Counted from the first letter of the stretch, positions 8,675-18,241 are shown. The stretch is 64,000 nt of DNA from Bradyrhizobium sp. (GCF_030646015.1 NZ_JAUSLT010000164.1:32017-96016), one strand, 5' to 3'. A program made the numbers and translations. Notes: generated from the letters alone by a model not told the origin.

Positions 8675-10146
8675 GCCACCCTCGATGAAAGTGCTGACGC
8701 CACCGCGTCGTGATCACTGAACGGCAGGGTGCTGCCACCGACGACCTGCCCGGTCTCGTGGCCCTTGCCGGCAATCAGCAGCGCGTCGCCCGGCTGCAGC
8801 GCCGCGATCGCCGATCGAATCGCCTCGGCGCGGTCGCCGATTTCCACGGCACCTTTCGCCGCAGCCAAAATCGCCGCGCGAATAACTTGCGGATTTTCGC
8901 TGCGGGGATTGTCGTCGGTGACGATGACGCTGTCGGCATTCTCGGCGGCGATCGCGCCCATCAAGGGCCGCTTGCCGGCATCGCGGTCGCCGCCGGCGCC
9001 GAACACCACCACCAGCCTGCGTTTGGCGTAAGGCCGCAGTGCCTGCAGCGCCTTTGCCAATGCATCGGGCTTGTGGGCGTAATCGACGAAAATCGGCGCG
9101 CCGTTGCGTTCGGCGACCCGCTCCAGCCGGCCTTTTGCGCCCTCCAGCAGTTCGAGCGAATCGAACACCGCTTTCGGCTCGCTGCCGGTGCTGATCGCGA
9201 GCCCCGCGGACACCAGCGCATTCTCGATCTGGAATTCGCCGACCAGCGGCAGCCGCACCTGATAACTCTGCCCGCGATGTTCGAGCGTCAGTTGCTGCGC
9301 GAAACCGTCGATGTCGGCGCCAACCAGGCGAATGCCCTCGCCGGCGCCATCGCCGTTTCTGCCGACCGCGACGATCCGCAATTTTCGCGAGCGTGCCGCA
9401 TCGATCACCTGTTGCGAGCAGTCGTGGTCGGCCGAAATCACCGCGGCGCCACCGGCCACGACCAGATCGCGGAACAGCCGCAGTTTTGCGTTCAGGTAAT
9501 GCGCAACGTCCGGATGGTAATCCATGTGGTCGCGCGTGAGGTTGGTAAAGCCGCCGGCGGCGATGCGCACGCCATCGAGGCGGTATTGGTCGAGCCCGTG
9601 CGACGAGGCCTCGAAGGCGAGATGGGTGACACCCTCGCCGGCGATGTCGTCGAGCTGCCGGTGCAGCGCGATCGGATCCGGCGTGGTCAGCGAGCCATAG
9701 ATGGTGCGCTTCGGCGACACCAGTCCGATGGTGCCGATGCTGGCCGATTCGTGGCCGAGCCGCTGCCAGATCTGGCGCGTGAAGGCGGCGACCGAGGTCT
9801 TGCCGCTGGTGCCGGTGACCGCCGCGATGGTCTGCGGCTGCCGCGGGTAAAATTTCGCCGCGGCCAGCGCCAGCGCGCGGCGCGGGTTCGGCGTGGTGAC
9901 GAAGGGCACGCGGATGTCAGCCGGCGGATGATCGCCGGCGATCGCCACCGCACCGGCTGTTATCGCCGCCTCGATGAAGCGCGAGCCATCGGTCTTGCTG
10001 CCCGCCAGCGCGAAGAACAGGTCGCCCGGCTTGACCGTGCGGCTGTCCATCGCCAGGCCCGACACCTCAGTCTCACCCGCGACCACGACCGTCCCGGCCT
10101 GCGGGGCAAGCGTGGCGTCATCGCTGAAGAGGTCGCGAAGTCTCAT
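8671..10146 (-). CDS. murE: UDP-MurNAc-L-Ala-D-Glu--meso-diaminopimelate ligase MurE
   Basis: A 491-residue Mur ligase adding the third stem residue. It has the P-loop TGTSGKTSVAAF, the STPDP-like TTPDPIALH segment, and DNPRSENP near residue 400. The DNPR motif is the accepted signature for meso-diaminopimelate rather than L-lysine specificity, consistent with a Gram-negative wall. It starts at ATG 10146, about 108 bp downstream of ftsI, and overlaps murF by 4 bp. Confidence 0.96.
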   Translation of the reverse strand: MRLRDLFSDDATLAPQAGTVVVAGETEVSGLAMDSRTVKPGDLFFALAGSKTDGSRFIEAAITAGAVAIAGDHPPADIRVPFVTTPNPRRALALAAAKFYPRQPQTIAAVTGTSGKTSVAAFTRQIWQRLGHESASIGTIGLVSPKRTIYGSLTTPDPIALHRQLDDIAGEGVTHLAFEASSHGLDQYRLDGVRIAAGGFTNLTRDHMDYHPDVAHYLNAKLRLFRDLVVAGGAAVISADHDCSQQVIDAARSRKLRIVAVGRNGDGAGEGIRLVGADIDGFAQQLTLEHRGQSYQVRLPLVGEFQIENALVSAGLAISTGSEPKAVFDSLELLEGAKGRLERVAERNGAPIFVDYAHKPDALAKALQALRPYAKRRLVVVFGAGGDRDAGKRPLMGAIAAENADSVIVTDDNPRSENPQVIRAAILAAAKGAVEIGDRAEAIRSAIAALQPGDALLIAGKGHETGQVVGGSTLPFSDHDAVASALSSRVA

Positions 10147-10254
10147 TATCTTCCAGTCCGGCCGGCGCGCGCGCCGCTTATCGATCTGAAGTCTTTAAGG
10201 GAATTCGCGGCAACCACGGCAAGAACTTCGAATCGGGCGGCAATGGAATGAGCC

Positions 10255-12003
10255 TTACTGGCTTCCCCTGGATGCCGCAAGAATAAGGCGGTCGGACGGC
10301 GGCAGATCGAACCGCGGCTCGACCCCCAGAAGCGGGCCGATGCGGGCGATCACCTTGCCGCCGGTCGGCACCGCGTTCCAGCCCGAGGTGATGAAGCCGT
10401 GGGTTTCCGGCAGCGGCTTCGGCTCGTCCAGCATGATCAGGATCTGGTACTGTGGATTGTCGGCCGGCATGATCGCGGTGAACGAGTTCAGCACCTGTTT
10501 CTTGGAATAGCGCCCGTTGACGACCTTTTCCGAAGTGCCGGTCTTGCCGCCGACATAATAGCCCTTCACGTCGGCCTTCTTGGCGGTTCCGATCTCGGCG
10601 TTGAGCCGCATCAGGTAGCGCATCTTGTCCGATGTCTCGGTCCTGACCACTTTCTTCGCCATCGCCCTGGCTTCCTCTTCGGTCCGCTTGAGGAATGTCG
10701 GCGGGATCAGGTAACCGCCGTTGATGACGGCGTTGATGCCCATCACCGCCTGCAGCGGCGCCACCGAAAGCCCGTGACCGAAGGCGATGGTGATGGTGTT
10801 GAGTTCGCCCCAGCGCCTCGGCACGATCGGCGAAGTGCTCTCGGGCAGTTCGGTGCGCAGCCGGTCGAGCTGACCGAGCTTGCGCAGGAACGCCTTGTGC
10901 GCCTCGACGCCCTGCGACAGCGCCACGCGCGCCGCGCCGACGTTGGAGGAGAAGGTGAAGACTTCCGACAGCGTGATGGAGCGGCCCAGCGGATGGGTGT
11001 CGTGAATGGCGAATTTGCCGTAATGCAGCGCGCCCCGGGCGTCGAACAGGGTGTTGAGATTGGCCTTGCCGGAATCCAGCGCCATCGCCAGCGTCAGCGC
11101 CTTGAAGGTCGAGCCCATCTCGTAGACGCCGGTGGTCAGGCGGTTGATACGATCAGGATCGTGCGCCTCCTTCGGATTGTTCGGATCGAAGTCCGGCAGC
11201 GACACCATGGCGACGATCTCGCCGGTCTTGACGTTGGAGACGAGGCCGGAGGCCGCCTTGGCCTTGTATTTATCCTTGGCCTTGAGCAGTTCGTCGCGCA
11301 GCGCGTGCTCGACGCGCAGATCGATCGACAACTCGACCGGCCGCTGCAGCCGGTCGGTCGCAAAACCGGCGCGGTGCAGATCGGCCAGACCGTTATTGTC
11401 GAGCCATTTCTCCATCCCGGCGATGCCCTGGTTGTCGATATTGACCAGGCCGATCAGATGCGCGACTTCGGCGCCGGTGGGATAGACCCGCTTGTTCTCG
11501 CGCAGGAAACCGATGCCGGGAATGCCGAGGCGATGGATGTCATGCTGCTGCTTCGGGGTGATTTCCCGCTTCAGCCAGACGAAGCCCTTCTTCGACGCCA
11601 GCCGTTGACGCACTTCGCCGGTGTCGAGATCCGGCAGCGTCGCGGTGAGAAGCTCGATCGCCTCGTCCTTGTCGATGATCCGGCGCGGCTCGCCGAACAG
11701 GCTGGGCGACTTGACGTCGGTGGCGAGCACCACGCCGTTGCGGTCGACGATGTCGGGACGGGCGGTGGCGATGCGGTCCTGCGACGCGGTGCGGCGCGCG
11801 GCGTGACCGTCGGCGCCGATCGCGAACATCACGAGCCGGCCGCCGATCACGGCATAGATCGCCGCAAACGCCAGGATGGCAAACCCGACGCGGGCGCGTG
11901 CCTTGGCCGACCGGTCGACGTTGCGCCCGTACAGCAGGCTGCGGATCAGCCGCTGCCGCCACGGTTCGGTGGGTCTCGCGGCCTTCGGCGCCTGCTCGGT
12001 CAT
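10255..12003 (-). CDS. ftsI: Septal peptidoglycan transpeptidase FtsI (PBP3)
   Basis: A 582-residue class B penicillin-binding protein that cross-links septal peptidoglycan with FtsW. It has a short cytoplasmic N-terminus, one membrane anchor around residues 45-66, a pedestal domain, and a transpeptidase domain with the catalytic S298-T-F-K301 motif, the SSN motif and K487-T-G-T. Its ATG overlaps the ftsL stop by 4 bp. Length and motif order match the family. Confidence 0.96.
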   Translation of the reverse strand: MTEQAPKAARPTEPWRQRLIRSLLYGRNVDRSAKARARVGFAILAFAAIYAVIGGRLVMFAIGADGHAARRTASQDRIATARPDIVDRNGVVLATDVKSPSLFGEPRRIIDKDEAIELLTATLPDLDTGEVRQRLASKKGFVWLKREITPKQQHDIHRLGIPGIGFLRENKRVYPTGAEVAHLIGLVNIDNQGIAGMEKWLDNNGLADLHRAGFATDRLQRPVELSIDLRVEHALRDELLKAKDKYKAKAASGLVSNVKTGEIVAMVSLPDFDPNNPKEAHDPDRINRLTTGVYEMGSTFKALTLAMALDSGKANLNTLFDARGALHYGKFAIHDTHPLGRSITLSEVFTFSSNVGAARVALSQGVEAHKAFLRKLGQLDRLRTELPESTSPIVPRRWGELNTITIAFGHGLSVAPLQAVMGINAVINGGYLIPPTFLKRTEEEARAMAKKVVRTETSDKMRYLMRLNAEIGTAKKADVKGYYVGGKTGTSEKVVNGRYSKKQVLNSFTAIMPADNPQYQILIMLDEPKPLPETHGFITSGWNAVPTGGKVIARIGPLLGVEPRFDLPPSDRLILAASRGSQ

Positions 12004-12392
12004 CGCGGTTTCTCCGGCGCCGGCACTGAACCTGTAACCGTCGTGGCATCGACCGCGGCATCGATGGTCTCGAGCATCGCGCCGATCGGATCGGGATCGC
12101 CCGGCTTGAAGAAGCGCGGCGGCCGCTCGGGCAGGTTCTTCATCGAATCATACTGCGTGGCGACCAGCGGCTTCAGCGGCAGATGACGGTCGGCGAGGCC
12201 CTGCAGCCGCTCCGGCGCATCGAGCCTGGCCCATTCCGCGCGCAGGCCGGCGATGGCTTCGCGCTGCTCGCGAATTTCCGCATGCAGCCGCAGCACGCGC
12301 TCGGTGCGCGCGGTGGATTCCATCTTGATGCGGTAGACATAGGCGGCGGCGAACACCAAAGCGGCGATCACGAAGAGATGGATGATGCGCAT
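12000..12392 (-). CDS. ftsL: Cell division protein FtsL-like
   Basis: 130 residues: a one-pass membrane helix at about residues 4-19 followed by a coiled-coil-like segment (LRLHAEIREQREAIAGLRAE), then a proline-rich tail. Size, topology and position between rsmH and ftsI are those of FtsL, a divisome scaffold subunit. Sequence identity across FtsL proteins is low, so the name rests mainly on context. The ATG at 12392 lies 2 bp past the rsmH stop; an upstream in-frame ATG inside rsmH is not preferred. Confidence 0.85.
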   Translation of the reverse strand: MRIIHLFVIAALVFAAAYVYRIKMESTARTERVLRLHAEIREQREAIAGLRAEWARLDAPERLQGLADRHLPLKPLVATQYDSMKNLPERPPRFFKPGDPDPIGAMLETIDAAVDATTVTGSVPAPEKPR

Positions 12393-12394
12393 GG

Positions 12395-13402
12395 TCAGCC
12401 TCCCCTCATCACGTCGGCGAGAACGGGCCATGCCGGCAACGCCGCGGCGGCATGCGCGGCCGCTTGCGTCCGCTCGGCGGCGCGCAGCTTGGCCGAGCGC
12501 GCGCGGGGGTTGGCGGTGACCTCGTCGCCCCCGGCGGTGACCGGGCGCTTGGTCAGAATGACGAAGCTCGGCGCGGCCTGGTTCATTTCCGGCAGATGCC
12601 GCGAGCCGCCGCCGGCTTTGCCGCGTTCGACCAGGAAATTCTTGACGATGCGGTCTTCCAGCGAATGAAACGACACCACCACCAGCCGGCCGCCCGGCTT
12701 CAGCACGCGCTCGGCGGCCGACAGCGCCAGATACAGCTCGTCGAGTTCCGCGTTGACGAAAATCCGCAAGGCCTGGAACGTGCGGGTCGCGGGATGGATT
12801 TCACCCGGCTTCGGCCACACCACCTTGGAGACGATGTCGGCCAGCGCCTTGGTGGTTTCGATCGGCGCTTCCTTGCGGGCGGCGACGATGGCCTTGGCGA
12901 CGGGGCGGGAATAGCGCTCCTCGCCGAAAATATAGATGATGTTGGCGAGATCGGCCTCGGAGGCGACCGCGATGACGTCGGCCGCGGTCGGGCCGTCATG
13001 GCCCATCCGCATGTCGAGCGGGCCACCCAGCCGAAACGAAAAGCCGCGCTCGGCCTGGTCGAGCTGCATCGAGGAGACGCCGACGTCCATCACCACGCCG
13101 TCGACCAAGGACAGGCCCTGGGCGGCGCAAATCTCGGCGAGATGGGAGAAGCGGTCCTCGACCAGCGTGAGCCGGCCAGCCGACTGGTCCACCAGATCGA
13201 ATCCGGCCGAAATGGCCGAGCGGTCGCGGTCGATGCCGATCACGCGGGTTCCCGCGATGTCGAGGATCGCCCGGCTGTAGCCGCCGGCCCCGAAGGTGGC
13301 ATCGACATAGATTCCGCCGTCGCGGGGGCTAAGCAGCTCGATCGCCTCGCGGCCGAGCACGGGGATATGACGTTGGATTTGATTTGGGCCAGCCGGATTC
13401 AT
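12395..13402 (-). CDS. rsmH: 16S rRNA (cytosine1402-N4)-methyltransferase RsmH (MraW)
   Basis: 335 residues. HIPVLGREAIELLSPRDGG begins the protein, followed by the SAM-binding loop DATFGAGGYSRAIL. GVSSMQLDQAERGFSF, RRFSRPVAKAI-like and FHSLEDRIVKNF motifs are all typical. The enzyme methylates N4 of C1402 in 16S rRNA. The start at ATG 13402 is chosen because GGAG lies about 9 nt upstream and the N-terminus matches the family; a longer in-frame start at 13606 gives an unrelated arginine-rich extension. It is the first gene of the dcw cluster; no mraZ is visible upstream. Confidence 0.96.
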   Translation of the reverse strand: MNPAGPNQIQRHIPVLGREAIELLSPRDGGIYVDATFGAGGYSRAILDIAGTRVIGIDRDRSAISAGFDLVDQSAGRLTLVEDRFSHLAEICAAQGLSLVDGVVMDVGVSSMQLDQAERGFSFRLGGPLDMRMGHDGPTAADVIAVASEADLANIIYIFGEERYSRPVAKAIVAARKEAPIETTKALADIVSKVVWPKPGEIHPATRTFQALRIFVNAELDELYLALSAAERVLKPGGRLVVVSFHSLEDRIVKNFLVERGKAGGGSRHLPEMNQAAPSFVILTKRPVTAGGDEVTANPRARSAKLRAAERTQAAAHAAAALPAWPVLADVMRGG

Positions 13403-14022
13403 GCCCCAGCTCCGGGCGCGATCCGGGGTGACTTGCCAAAACTGGACGCGAACGGCCCCATTGCGCCTCAAATGTCTGCACTTCGCCGGGCTTTTCCGGC
13501 CGAAAAGCGCCGTTCGAACCGAAAGCCCCGGCAAGGCACGATGGCCGATCCCGCGTGCGCCCCTTCGCAACCCCCGATTTCCCCCTGGAATTTGCTGGGC
13601 TGCCATGGGATTTCAGTGCCGGGATTTCGAGCGTCAATGCGGCCTCGGCCGTCCCCAAACCGGTTCGGCTCTTCACCACTTAGTAACGTCAGTTAGCGTT
13701 AAGAAAGCGTTGATGGATTTGGGCGGATTTCGCGCCCAAACGGACCGCGCGGTGATTCCCGCGCCATGCGCCTGCAATCATGCCGGTTGGGCGCGTCAAG
13801 TGATGCTCCCCGCACACACCCGGCCAAAATGCGAAGGCCGCGGCCGGCTCACGGATTGCGCCGGCGACATCGTAAAGGAATAGTAAATGAGGTTCGCCCT
13901 GAAGGCGCACCATTGCCGTTCTCCTGCCCGGATTGACCTGTCCTATGCCGCCCGGTTCGTTCGCATCCAACGGTATTGATTCGAAGCGTCGCGCCGTCCC
14001 GCTCCCGAGGACCAACGCGGAC
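13403..14022. other. Divergent intergenic region between rsmH and the amidase
   Basis: About 620 bp containing the divergent promoters of rsmH (minus) and the amidase (plus). Open frames here are arginine-rich, lack ribosome-binding sites and resemble no family I know. An AT-richer patch at 13675-13710 (TTAGCGTTAAGAAAGCG) is the likeliest promoter area for the dcw operon, but I cannot assign -35/-10 boxes with confidence. No MraZ-like coding sequence is present. Confidence 0.5.
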
Positions 14023-14805
14023 ATGAAGACCTTTGCCCCGGATTCCTCGATCGCTTCCGACGTCATCCCGTCGGTGAATTACGGCGACCGGAACAAGGGC
14101 CGGCTGCCCGACATGATCGTGCTGCACTACACCGGGATGCCCGATGTCGAAGGCGCCATCGCGCAGCTGTGCACGGCGGGCACCGACGTTTCGGCGCATT
14201 ACATCGTGCTGGAAGACGGCCGCATCGTGCAATGCGTGCCGGAGGCCAAGCGCGCCTGGCATGCCGGCGTGGCGGTCTGGGCCGGCGAGGAAGACATCAA
14301 CTCCTGTTCGATCGGCGTCGAGATCGTCAATCGCGGCCATGACTGGGGCTATCCGGATTTTCCGCTGCGCCAGATCGCCGCCGTGATCGCGCTGTGCCGC
14401 GGCATCATGCTGCGCCGCCAGGTGCCATCGCACCGCGTGCTCGCCCATTCGGATGTCGCCCCGGCCCGCAAGAAGGACCCCGGCGAGAAATTTCCGTGGC
14501 ACTCGCTGGCCAATTCCGGCGTCGGCCACTGGGTGCAGCCGGCCCCGATCGTGCGCGGCGAGACCATGAAACTCGGCAGCATCGGCGACGACGTGCTCGG
14601 CCTGCAGCAGGCGCTGGCCAAATACGGCTATGGCATCCCGACCACGGGAAAATACGACGGCCCCACCATGGAAGCGGTCACTGCCTTCCAGCGCCACTTC
14701 CGCCCCGCCCGCGTCGACGGCGTCGCCGACCATTCGACGCTGGTCACCCTGCAGGCGCTGCTGGAAACCTTGCCGGCCGAGGCTGTGGCCGTCGCGGCAA
14801 AGTAG
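14023..14805 (+). CDS. N-acetylmuramoyl-L-alanine amidase (AmiD-like, with peptidoglycan-binding domain)
   Basis: About 260 residues. The amidase_2 domain shows the zinc-site pattern: MIVLHYTGMPD (first His), the SAHYIVLEDGRIVQCVPE block, and VLAHSDVAPARKKDPGEKF (His and catalytic region). The C-terminal about 65 residues (GSIGDDVLGLQQAL to FQRHFRPARVDGVAD) form a PG_binding_1 repeat. The family cleaves the MurNAc-L-Ala bond in wall turnover. No clear signal peptide is visible, so it may act on recycled fragments in the cytoplasm. Starts at 13933 or 13945 are also possible; 14023 has GAGG upstream. Confidence 0.9.
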   Translation: MKTFAPDSSIASDVIPSVNYGDRNKGRLPDMIVLHYTGMPDVEGAIAQLCTAGTDVSAHYIVLEDGRIVQCVPEAKRAWHAGVAVWAGEEDINSCSIGVEIVNRGHDWGYPDFPLRQIAAVIALCRGIMLRRQVPSHRVLAHSDVAPARKKDPGEKFPWHSLANSGVGHWVQPAPIVRGETMKLGSIGDDVLGLQQALAKYGYGIPTTGKYDGPTMEAVTAFQRHFRPARVDGVADHSTLVTLQALLETLPAEAVAVAAK

Positions 14806-14902
14806 CATCAGGCCAATTCTGCCGGACGATTGACCTTGCTCAAGCCCGCCGGGCGCGTTTTCGGCGACAAGCCGCGATAGCGGCATAAGCACGGAACAAG
14901 CG

Positions 14903-17191
14903 ATGTCATTTGAGCGCGTCCTGCGCTGGGCACTGGTGGCGATCGCCATCGCGGGACTGTCGGCGGGAATTCTCGCCTGGCTGGCCGGCCGGCCTGATCT
15001 CGCCGGTCTCTGCTGGACGCTGGCCACCGCGCCCGTCGTCGCCGGGCTGGCGTTCTCGATCGTCAGGGATTTCCTCGCGGGCCGGTTCGGGGTCGATGCG
15101 ATCGCGCTGGTGTCGATGAGTGCTGCGCTGGCGCTCGGCCAGCCGCTGGCCGGCGCCGTGGTCGCGCTGATGTATTCCGGCGGCAACGTGCTCGAGGATA
15201 TCGCGATTGCCCGCGCCGAACATGATTTGCGCGCGCTGGTCGATCGCGCGCCGCGCGAGGCGCGCCGCCGTGTCGAGGGCCGCATCGAGCAGGTGCCCGT
15301 CGATGCCGTGGCGATCGGCGACCGCCTGCTGGTGCAGGCCGGCGAGGTCGTCCCGGTCGATGGCGTCGTCATCTCGGACGCAGCCGTGATCGACGAGTCC
15401 GCATTGACAGGCGAACCGATCCCGGTCGCCCGCGCGCGCGGCGGCGCCATTCTCTCCGGCGCCCTCAACGCCGGTGCGACCTTCGAAATGACGGTGACCG
15501 CGGTCGCCGGCGAAAGCACCTATGCCGGCATCGTGAAGATGGTCACCGCGGCGCAGACCGCCAAGGCGCCGTTCGTACGGCTGGCCGATCGCTATGCGCT
15601 GGTGTTCCTGCCGGTCTCGCTGGCACTGGCTTTCGCGGCGTGGTGGATATCGGGCGATCTGTTGCGCAGCCTCGCGGTGCTGGTGGCGGCGACGCCGTGT
15701 CCGCTGATTCTGGCCGCCCCCGTCGCCTTCATCGCGGGCGTCGCCCGGGCGGCGCGGCGCGGCATCCTGGTCAAGGGCGGCGGCGCGCTGGAAGCGCTGG
15801 CGCGCGCCCATACCGTGCTGTTCGACAAGACCGGCACGCTGACGGTCGGCGGCGCGCGGCTGCTGTCGGTCGAGGTGGCGCCGGGCGAGACCGCCGAAGA
15901 GGTGTTGCTGTTCGGCGCCTCGCTCGAACAGGCGTCGCATCATGTGATCGCGGGCGCCATCGTTCAGGCCGGCACCGAGCGCGGACTGAGCCTGAAGCTG
16001 CCCGAGCAGGTCAGGGAAACCATGGGTTCGGGCCTGCGCGGCGTGATCGAGGGACGGCGGATAGAAGCCGGTTCGCGGGAATTCGTCATGGCCGGCGGAC
16101 CAACTCCCGAATGGGCGACCCGGGCGATCCGGCGCGCCTCGTGGCGATCGGCGCTGATCGTGTTCGTCGCGGTCGAGGGACGGCCGATCGGCGCCCTGCT
16201 GCTCGCCGACGAACTTCGGCCCGATACGCCGCGGGCGATCCGGCTGCTGCGCGAAGCCGGCATCGCGCGCATCGTCATGGTCACCGGCGACCGCGCCGGC
16301 GCGGCGCAGGCGATCGGCGCAGCCCTCGATCTGGATTCCGTGCTGGCGGAACGCGTTCCCTCCGACAAGGTCGACGCGGTGCGCTCCGAGCAGCGGCTGC
16401 ATCCGACCATCATGGTCGGGGACGGCATCAACGACGCCCCGGCGCTGGCGGCGGCCGACGTCGGGATCGCACTCGGCGCGCGCGGCGCCAGCGCCTCGTC
16501 GGAAGCCGCCGACGTGGTGATCCTGGCCGACCGCCTCGACCGGGTCGGCGAGGCGATCGCGATCGCGCAGCGCGCGCGGCGGATCGCCGTCCAGAGCATC
16601 GTCGCGGGCATGACGCTTTCGATCCTCGCCATGCTGGCCGCGACCTTCGGCTGGCTGCAGCCGGTGCCGGCGGCGCTCGTTCAGGAGGCGATCGATGTCG
16701 CCGTGATCCTCAATGCGCTGCGCGCGCTGTCCCCGGGTTACCGCCACTCCGGCCGAAGCATGACCGCCGCAGCCGGACGCGAGCTGCATCGCAATCACCT
16801 CGCTCTGATCGGCCAGCTCGACCGGCTGCGATCGATCGTCGATGCGCTCGACGATGCCACCCCGGAGGGCGCGGCGGCGCTGATTGCCGAGGCGAACGCG
16901 GTGGTTCAGGACCAGGTGGTCGCCCACGAGCGCGACGACGAGGGCCACGTCTACCCGCAGCTCGCCAAGGTCCTGCAGGAGAGCCATGGCCTCTCCGCCA
17001 TGAGCCGGGCGCACCGCGAAATCCTGCATCTCGCCCGCCTGCTCGCCCGCGTCGCCGAAGACCTGCCGTCGGAAAAGGTCGACCGCTACCTGATCCGCGA
17101 CGCGCAACGGCTGATCGAGGCGGTCGAGACGCTGGTGCGGCTCCACACCGCGCAGGAGGAAGACATCTACGAGGCGGTCGCGGCGCGGTAG
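14903..17191 (+). CDS. P1B-5-type metal-transporting ATPase with C-terminal hemerythrin-like domain (Nia-like)
   Basis: 762 residues. P-type ATPase core: the TGEP actuator motif, the membrane metal motif T264-P-C-P with LILAAP following, the phosphorylation site D308-K-T-G-T, and the hinge GDGIND near residue 506. There is no N-terminal HMA or His-rich metal domain. From about residue 625 to the end a hemerythrin/HHE-like domain follows (H629-x3-H, AHERDDEGH, AHREIL, LHTAQEEDIYE). TPCP plus a hemerythrin tail is the described P1B-5 architecture, as in Sinorhizobium Nia (nickel/iron export) and an Acidothermus homologue. The metal in this strain is inference. It is monocistronic on the plus strand. 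Confidence 0.88.
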   Translation: MSFERVLRWALVAIAIAGLSAGILAWLAGRPDLAGLCWTLATAPVVAGLAFSIVRDFLAGRFGVDAIALVSMSAALALGQPLAGAVVALMYSGGNVLEDIAIARAEHDLRALVDRAPREARRRVEGRIEQVPVDAVAIGDRLLVQAGEVVPVDGVVISDAAVIDESALTGEPIPVARARGGAILSGALNAGATFEMTVTAVAGESTYAGIVKMVTAAQTAKAPFVRLADRYALVFLPVSLALAFAAWWISGDLLRSLAVLVAATPCPLILAAPVAFIAGVARAARRGILVKGGGALEALARAHTVLFDKTGTLTVGGARLLSVEVAPGETAEEVLLFGASLEQASHHVIAGAIVQAGTERGLSLKLPEQVRETMGSGLRGVIEGRRIEAGSREFVMAGGPTPEWATRAIRRASWRSALIVFVAVEGRPIGALLLADELRPDTPRAIRLLREAGIARIVMVTGDRAGAAQAIGAALDLDSVLAERVPSDKVDAVRSEQRLHPTIMVGDGINDAPALAAADVGIALGARGASASSEAADVVILADRLDRVGEAIAIAQRARRIAVQSIVAGMTLSILAMLAATFGWLQPVPAALVQEAIDVAVILNALRALSPGYRHSGRSMTAAAGRELHRNHLALIGQLDRLRSIVDALDDATPEGAAALIAEANAVVQDQVVAHERDDEGHVYPQLAKVLQESHGLSAMSRAHREILHLARLLARVAEDLPSEKVDRYLIRDAQRLIEAVETLVRLHTAQEEDIYEAVAAR

Positions 17192-17205
17192 CGCAAATTA
17201 CGCCG

Positions 17206-17628
17206 TCAGCGCCTGATCTCCGTGATCAACACCTTGACGGTCGAGCCTTCCTTGAAGATGCGGTAATCGTATTCGACGGATCCACCGCCCGACAATGCCA
17301 GGTTCGCGGTGCAGATCGTTTCGGTGTCCGATGCCGAGACCTTCTTGATGAAGTTGTATTTCGTCGCGCTGAACTTGTTCTTCTTGTTGAGGTCGGACAG
17401 CGTGTCGCGCGTGGTCTGCGCATCGCAGGCCGGGATGCTGCCGACACTGCCGAGCTTGCCGATCAGTCCCGCACCGGTCGCCAGCAGGGTGATGGCGATG
17501 CAGACGAACAGGAAATAGCGCAACCATTTCGGCCCCTTCCGCGCCGCATTGGCCATGACAGCGCTGCCGACAAGACCGGACGCCGCTGCACCATAATTCG
17601 GTGATGCCAGATCCTTTTCGTTTTCCAT
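17206..17628 (-). CDS. Hypothetical membrane-anchored protein
   Basis: 140 residues, family not recognised. A hydrophilic N-terminus is followed by one membrane helix (YFLFVCIAITLLATGAG, about residues 39-56). A small outer domain with two cysteines (PACDAQ and ETICTAN) and a beta-rich C-terminus (SVEYDYRIFKEGSTVKVLI) completes it. The ATG at 17628 is preferred, with GGGG about 8 nt upstream. It stands alone, convergent with the P1B ATPase gene (14 bp between stops) and divergent from rnpB. Periplasmic exposure of the C-terminal part is inferred. Confidence 0.75.
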   Translation of the reverse strand: MENEKDLASPNYGAAASGLVGSAVMANAARKGPKWLRYFLFVCIAITLLATGAGLIGKLGSVGSIPACDAQTTRDTLSDLNKKNKFSATKYNFIKKVSASDTETICTANLALSGGGSVEYDYRIFKEGSTVKVLITEIRR

Positions 17629-17767
17629 GGTCAAAACCCCATAAATAAAGGGTGGACCTTAGAGCAACCGTTGCCGCTGGCAAACGCGGCCTTCAGGATG
17701 ATCGATTTCGACCCCGGCCGCGGGCCTTATCGGCTTGACGCGGTGACCTTAAGCCCCCATCACAGGC

Positions 17768-18197
17768 GCGTCAGTCGGCCGGACGGCCGCTCCTGCTACG
17801 GTCGAAAGGCTGCGGGAGAGGAAAGTCCGGGCTCCATCGACATACGGTGCCGGATAACGTCCGGCGGGGGCGACCCCAGGGACAGTGCCACAGAGAACGA
17901 ACCGCTTCCCCCACCCGAAAGGGAGGGGGCGAGTAAGGGTGAAAAGGTGCGGTAAGAGCGCACCGCGGGTCCGGCAACGGAAACGGCATGGCAAACCACA
18001 CCGGGAGCAAAACCGAATAGGGACGGCAACGCGGGATGTTCGCGCAAGCGATAACTCCGCAGGGCGATGTCAGGCTCGCTGTCCGGGTAGGTTGCTCGAG
18101 GCCCTGTGCAAACAGGGTCCCAGAGGAATGGCCGTCACGTATCGCCTGCGCAAGCCGGCGGTGCCCTACAAAACCCGGCTTACAGGCCGGCTGATAT
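17768..18197 (+). ncRNA. rnpB: RNase P RNA (type A)
   Basis: Catalytic RNA of RNase P, which trims tRNA 5' leaders. The diagnostic core GAGGAAAGTCCGGGCTCC is at 17817-17834, followed by GACAGTGCCACAGAGA. The late core AACTCCGCAGGGCGATGTC-like segment leads to the 3' CCCTACAAAACCCGGCTTACAGG tail. The ends pair as helix P1: 17771-17780 (TCAGTCGGCC) with 18185-18194 (GGCCGGCTGA). A strong stem at about 17907-17937 (CCCCCACCCGAAAGGGAGGGGG) fits P12. Exact transcript ends are approximate. Confidence 0.96.
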
Positions 18198-18241
18198 CTT
18201 TGAGCGAAAGCGTTTTCGAAGAAAGCGCGTCTGAAGAGAAT

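Noticed and set aside
13675..13710. TTAA/TTAG-rich patch upstream of rsmH considered as a CtrA site
   Set aside because: Spacing between the half-sites does not fit TTAA-N7-TTAA on either strand.
14880..14930. GGAAC...CGT sequence near the P1B-5 ATPase start considered as an EcfG promoter
   Set aside because: The second box would fall inside the coding sequence after the start codon and the spacing is off.
17907..17937. GC-rich hairpin CCCCCACCC-GAAA-GGGAGGGGG considered as a dispersed repeat or terminator
   Set aside because: It lies inside rnpB at the position of helix P12 and is part of the RNase P RNA.
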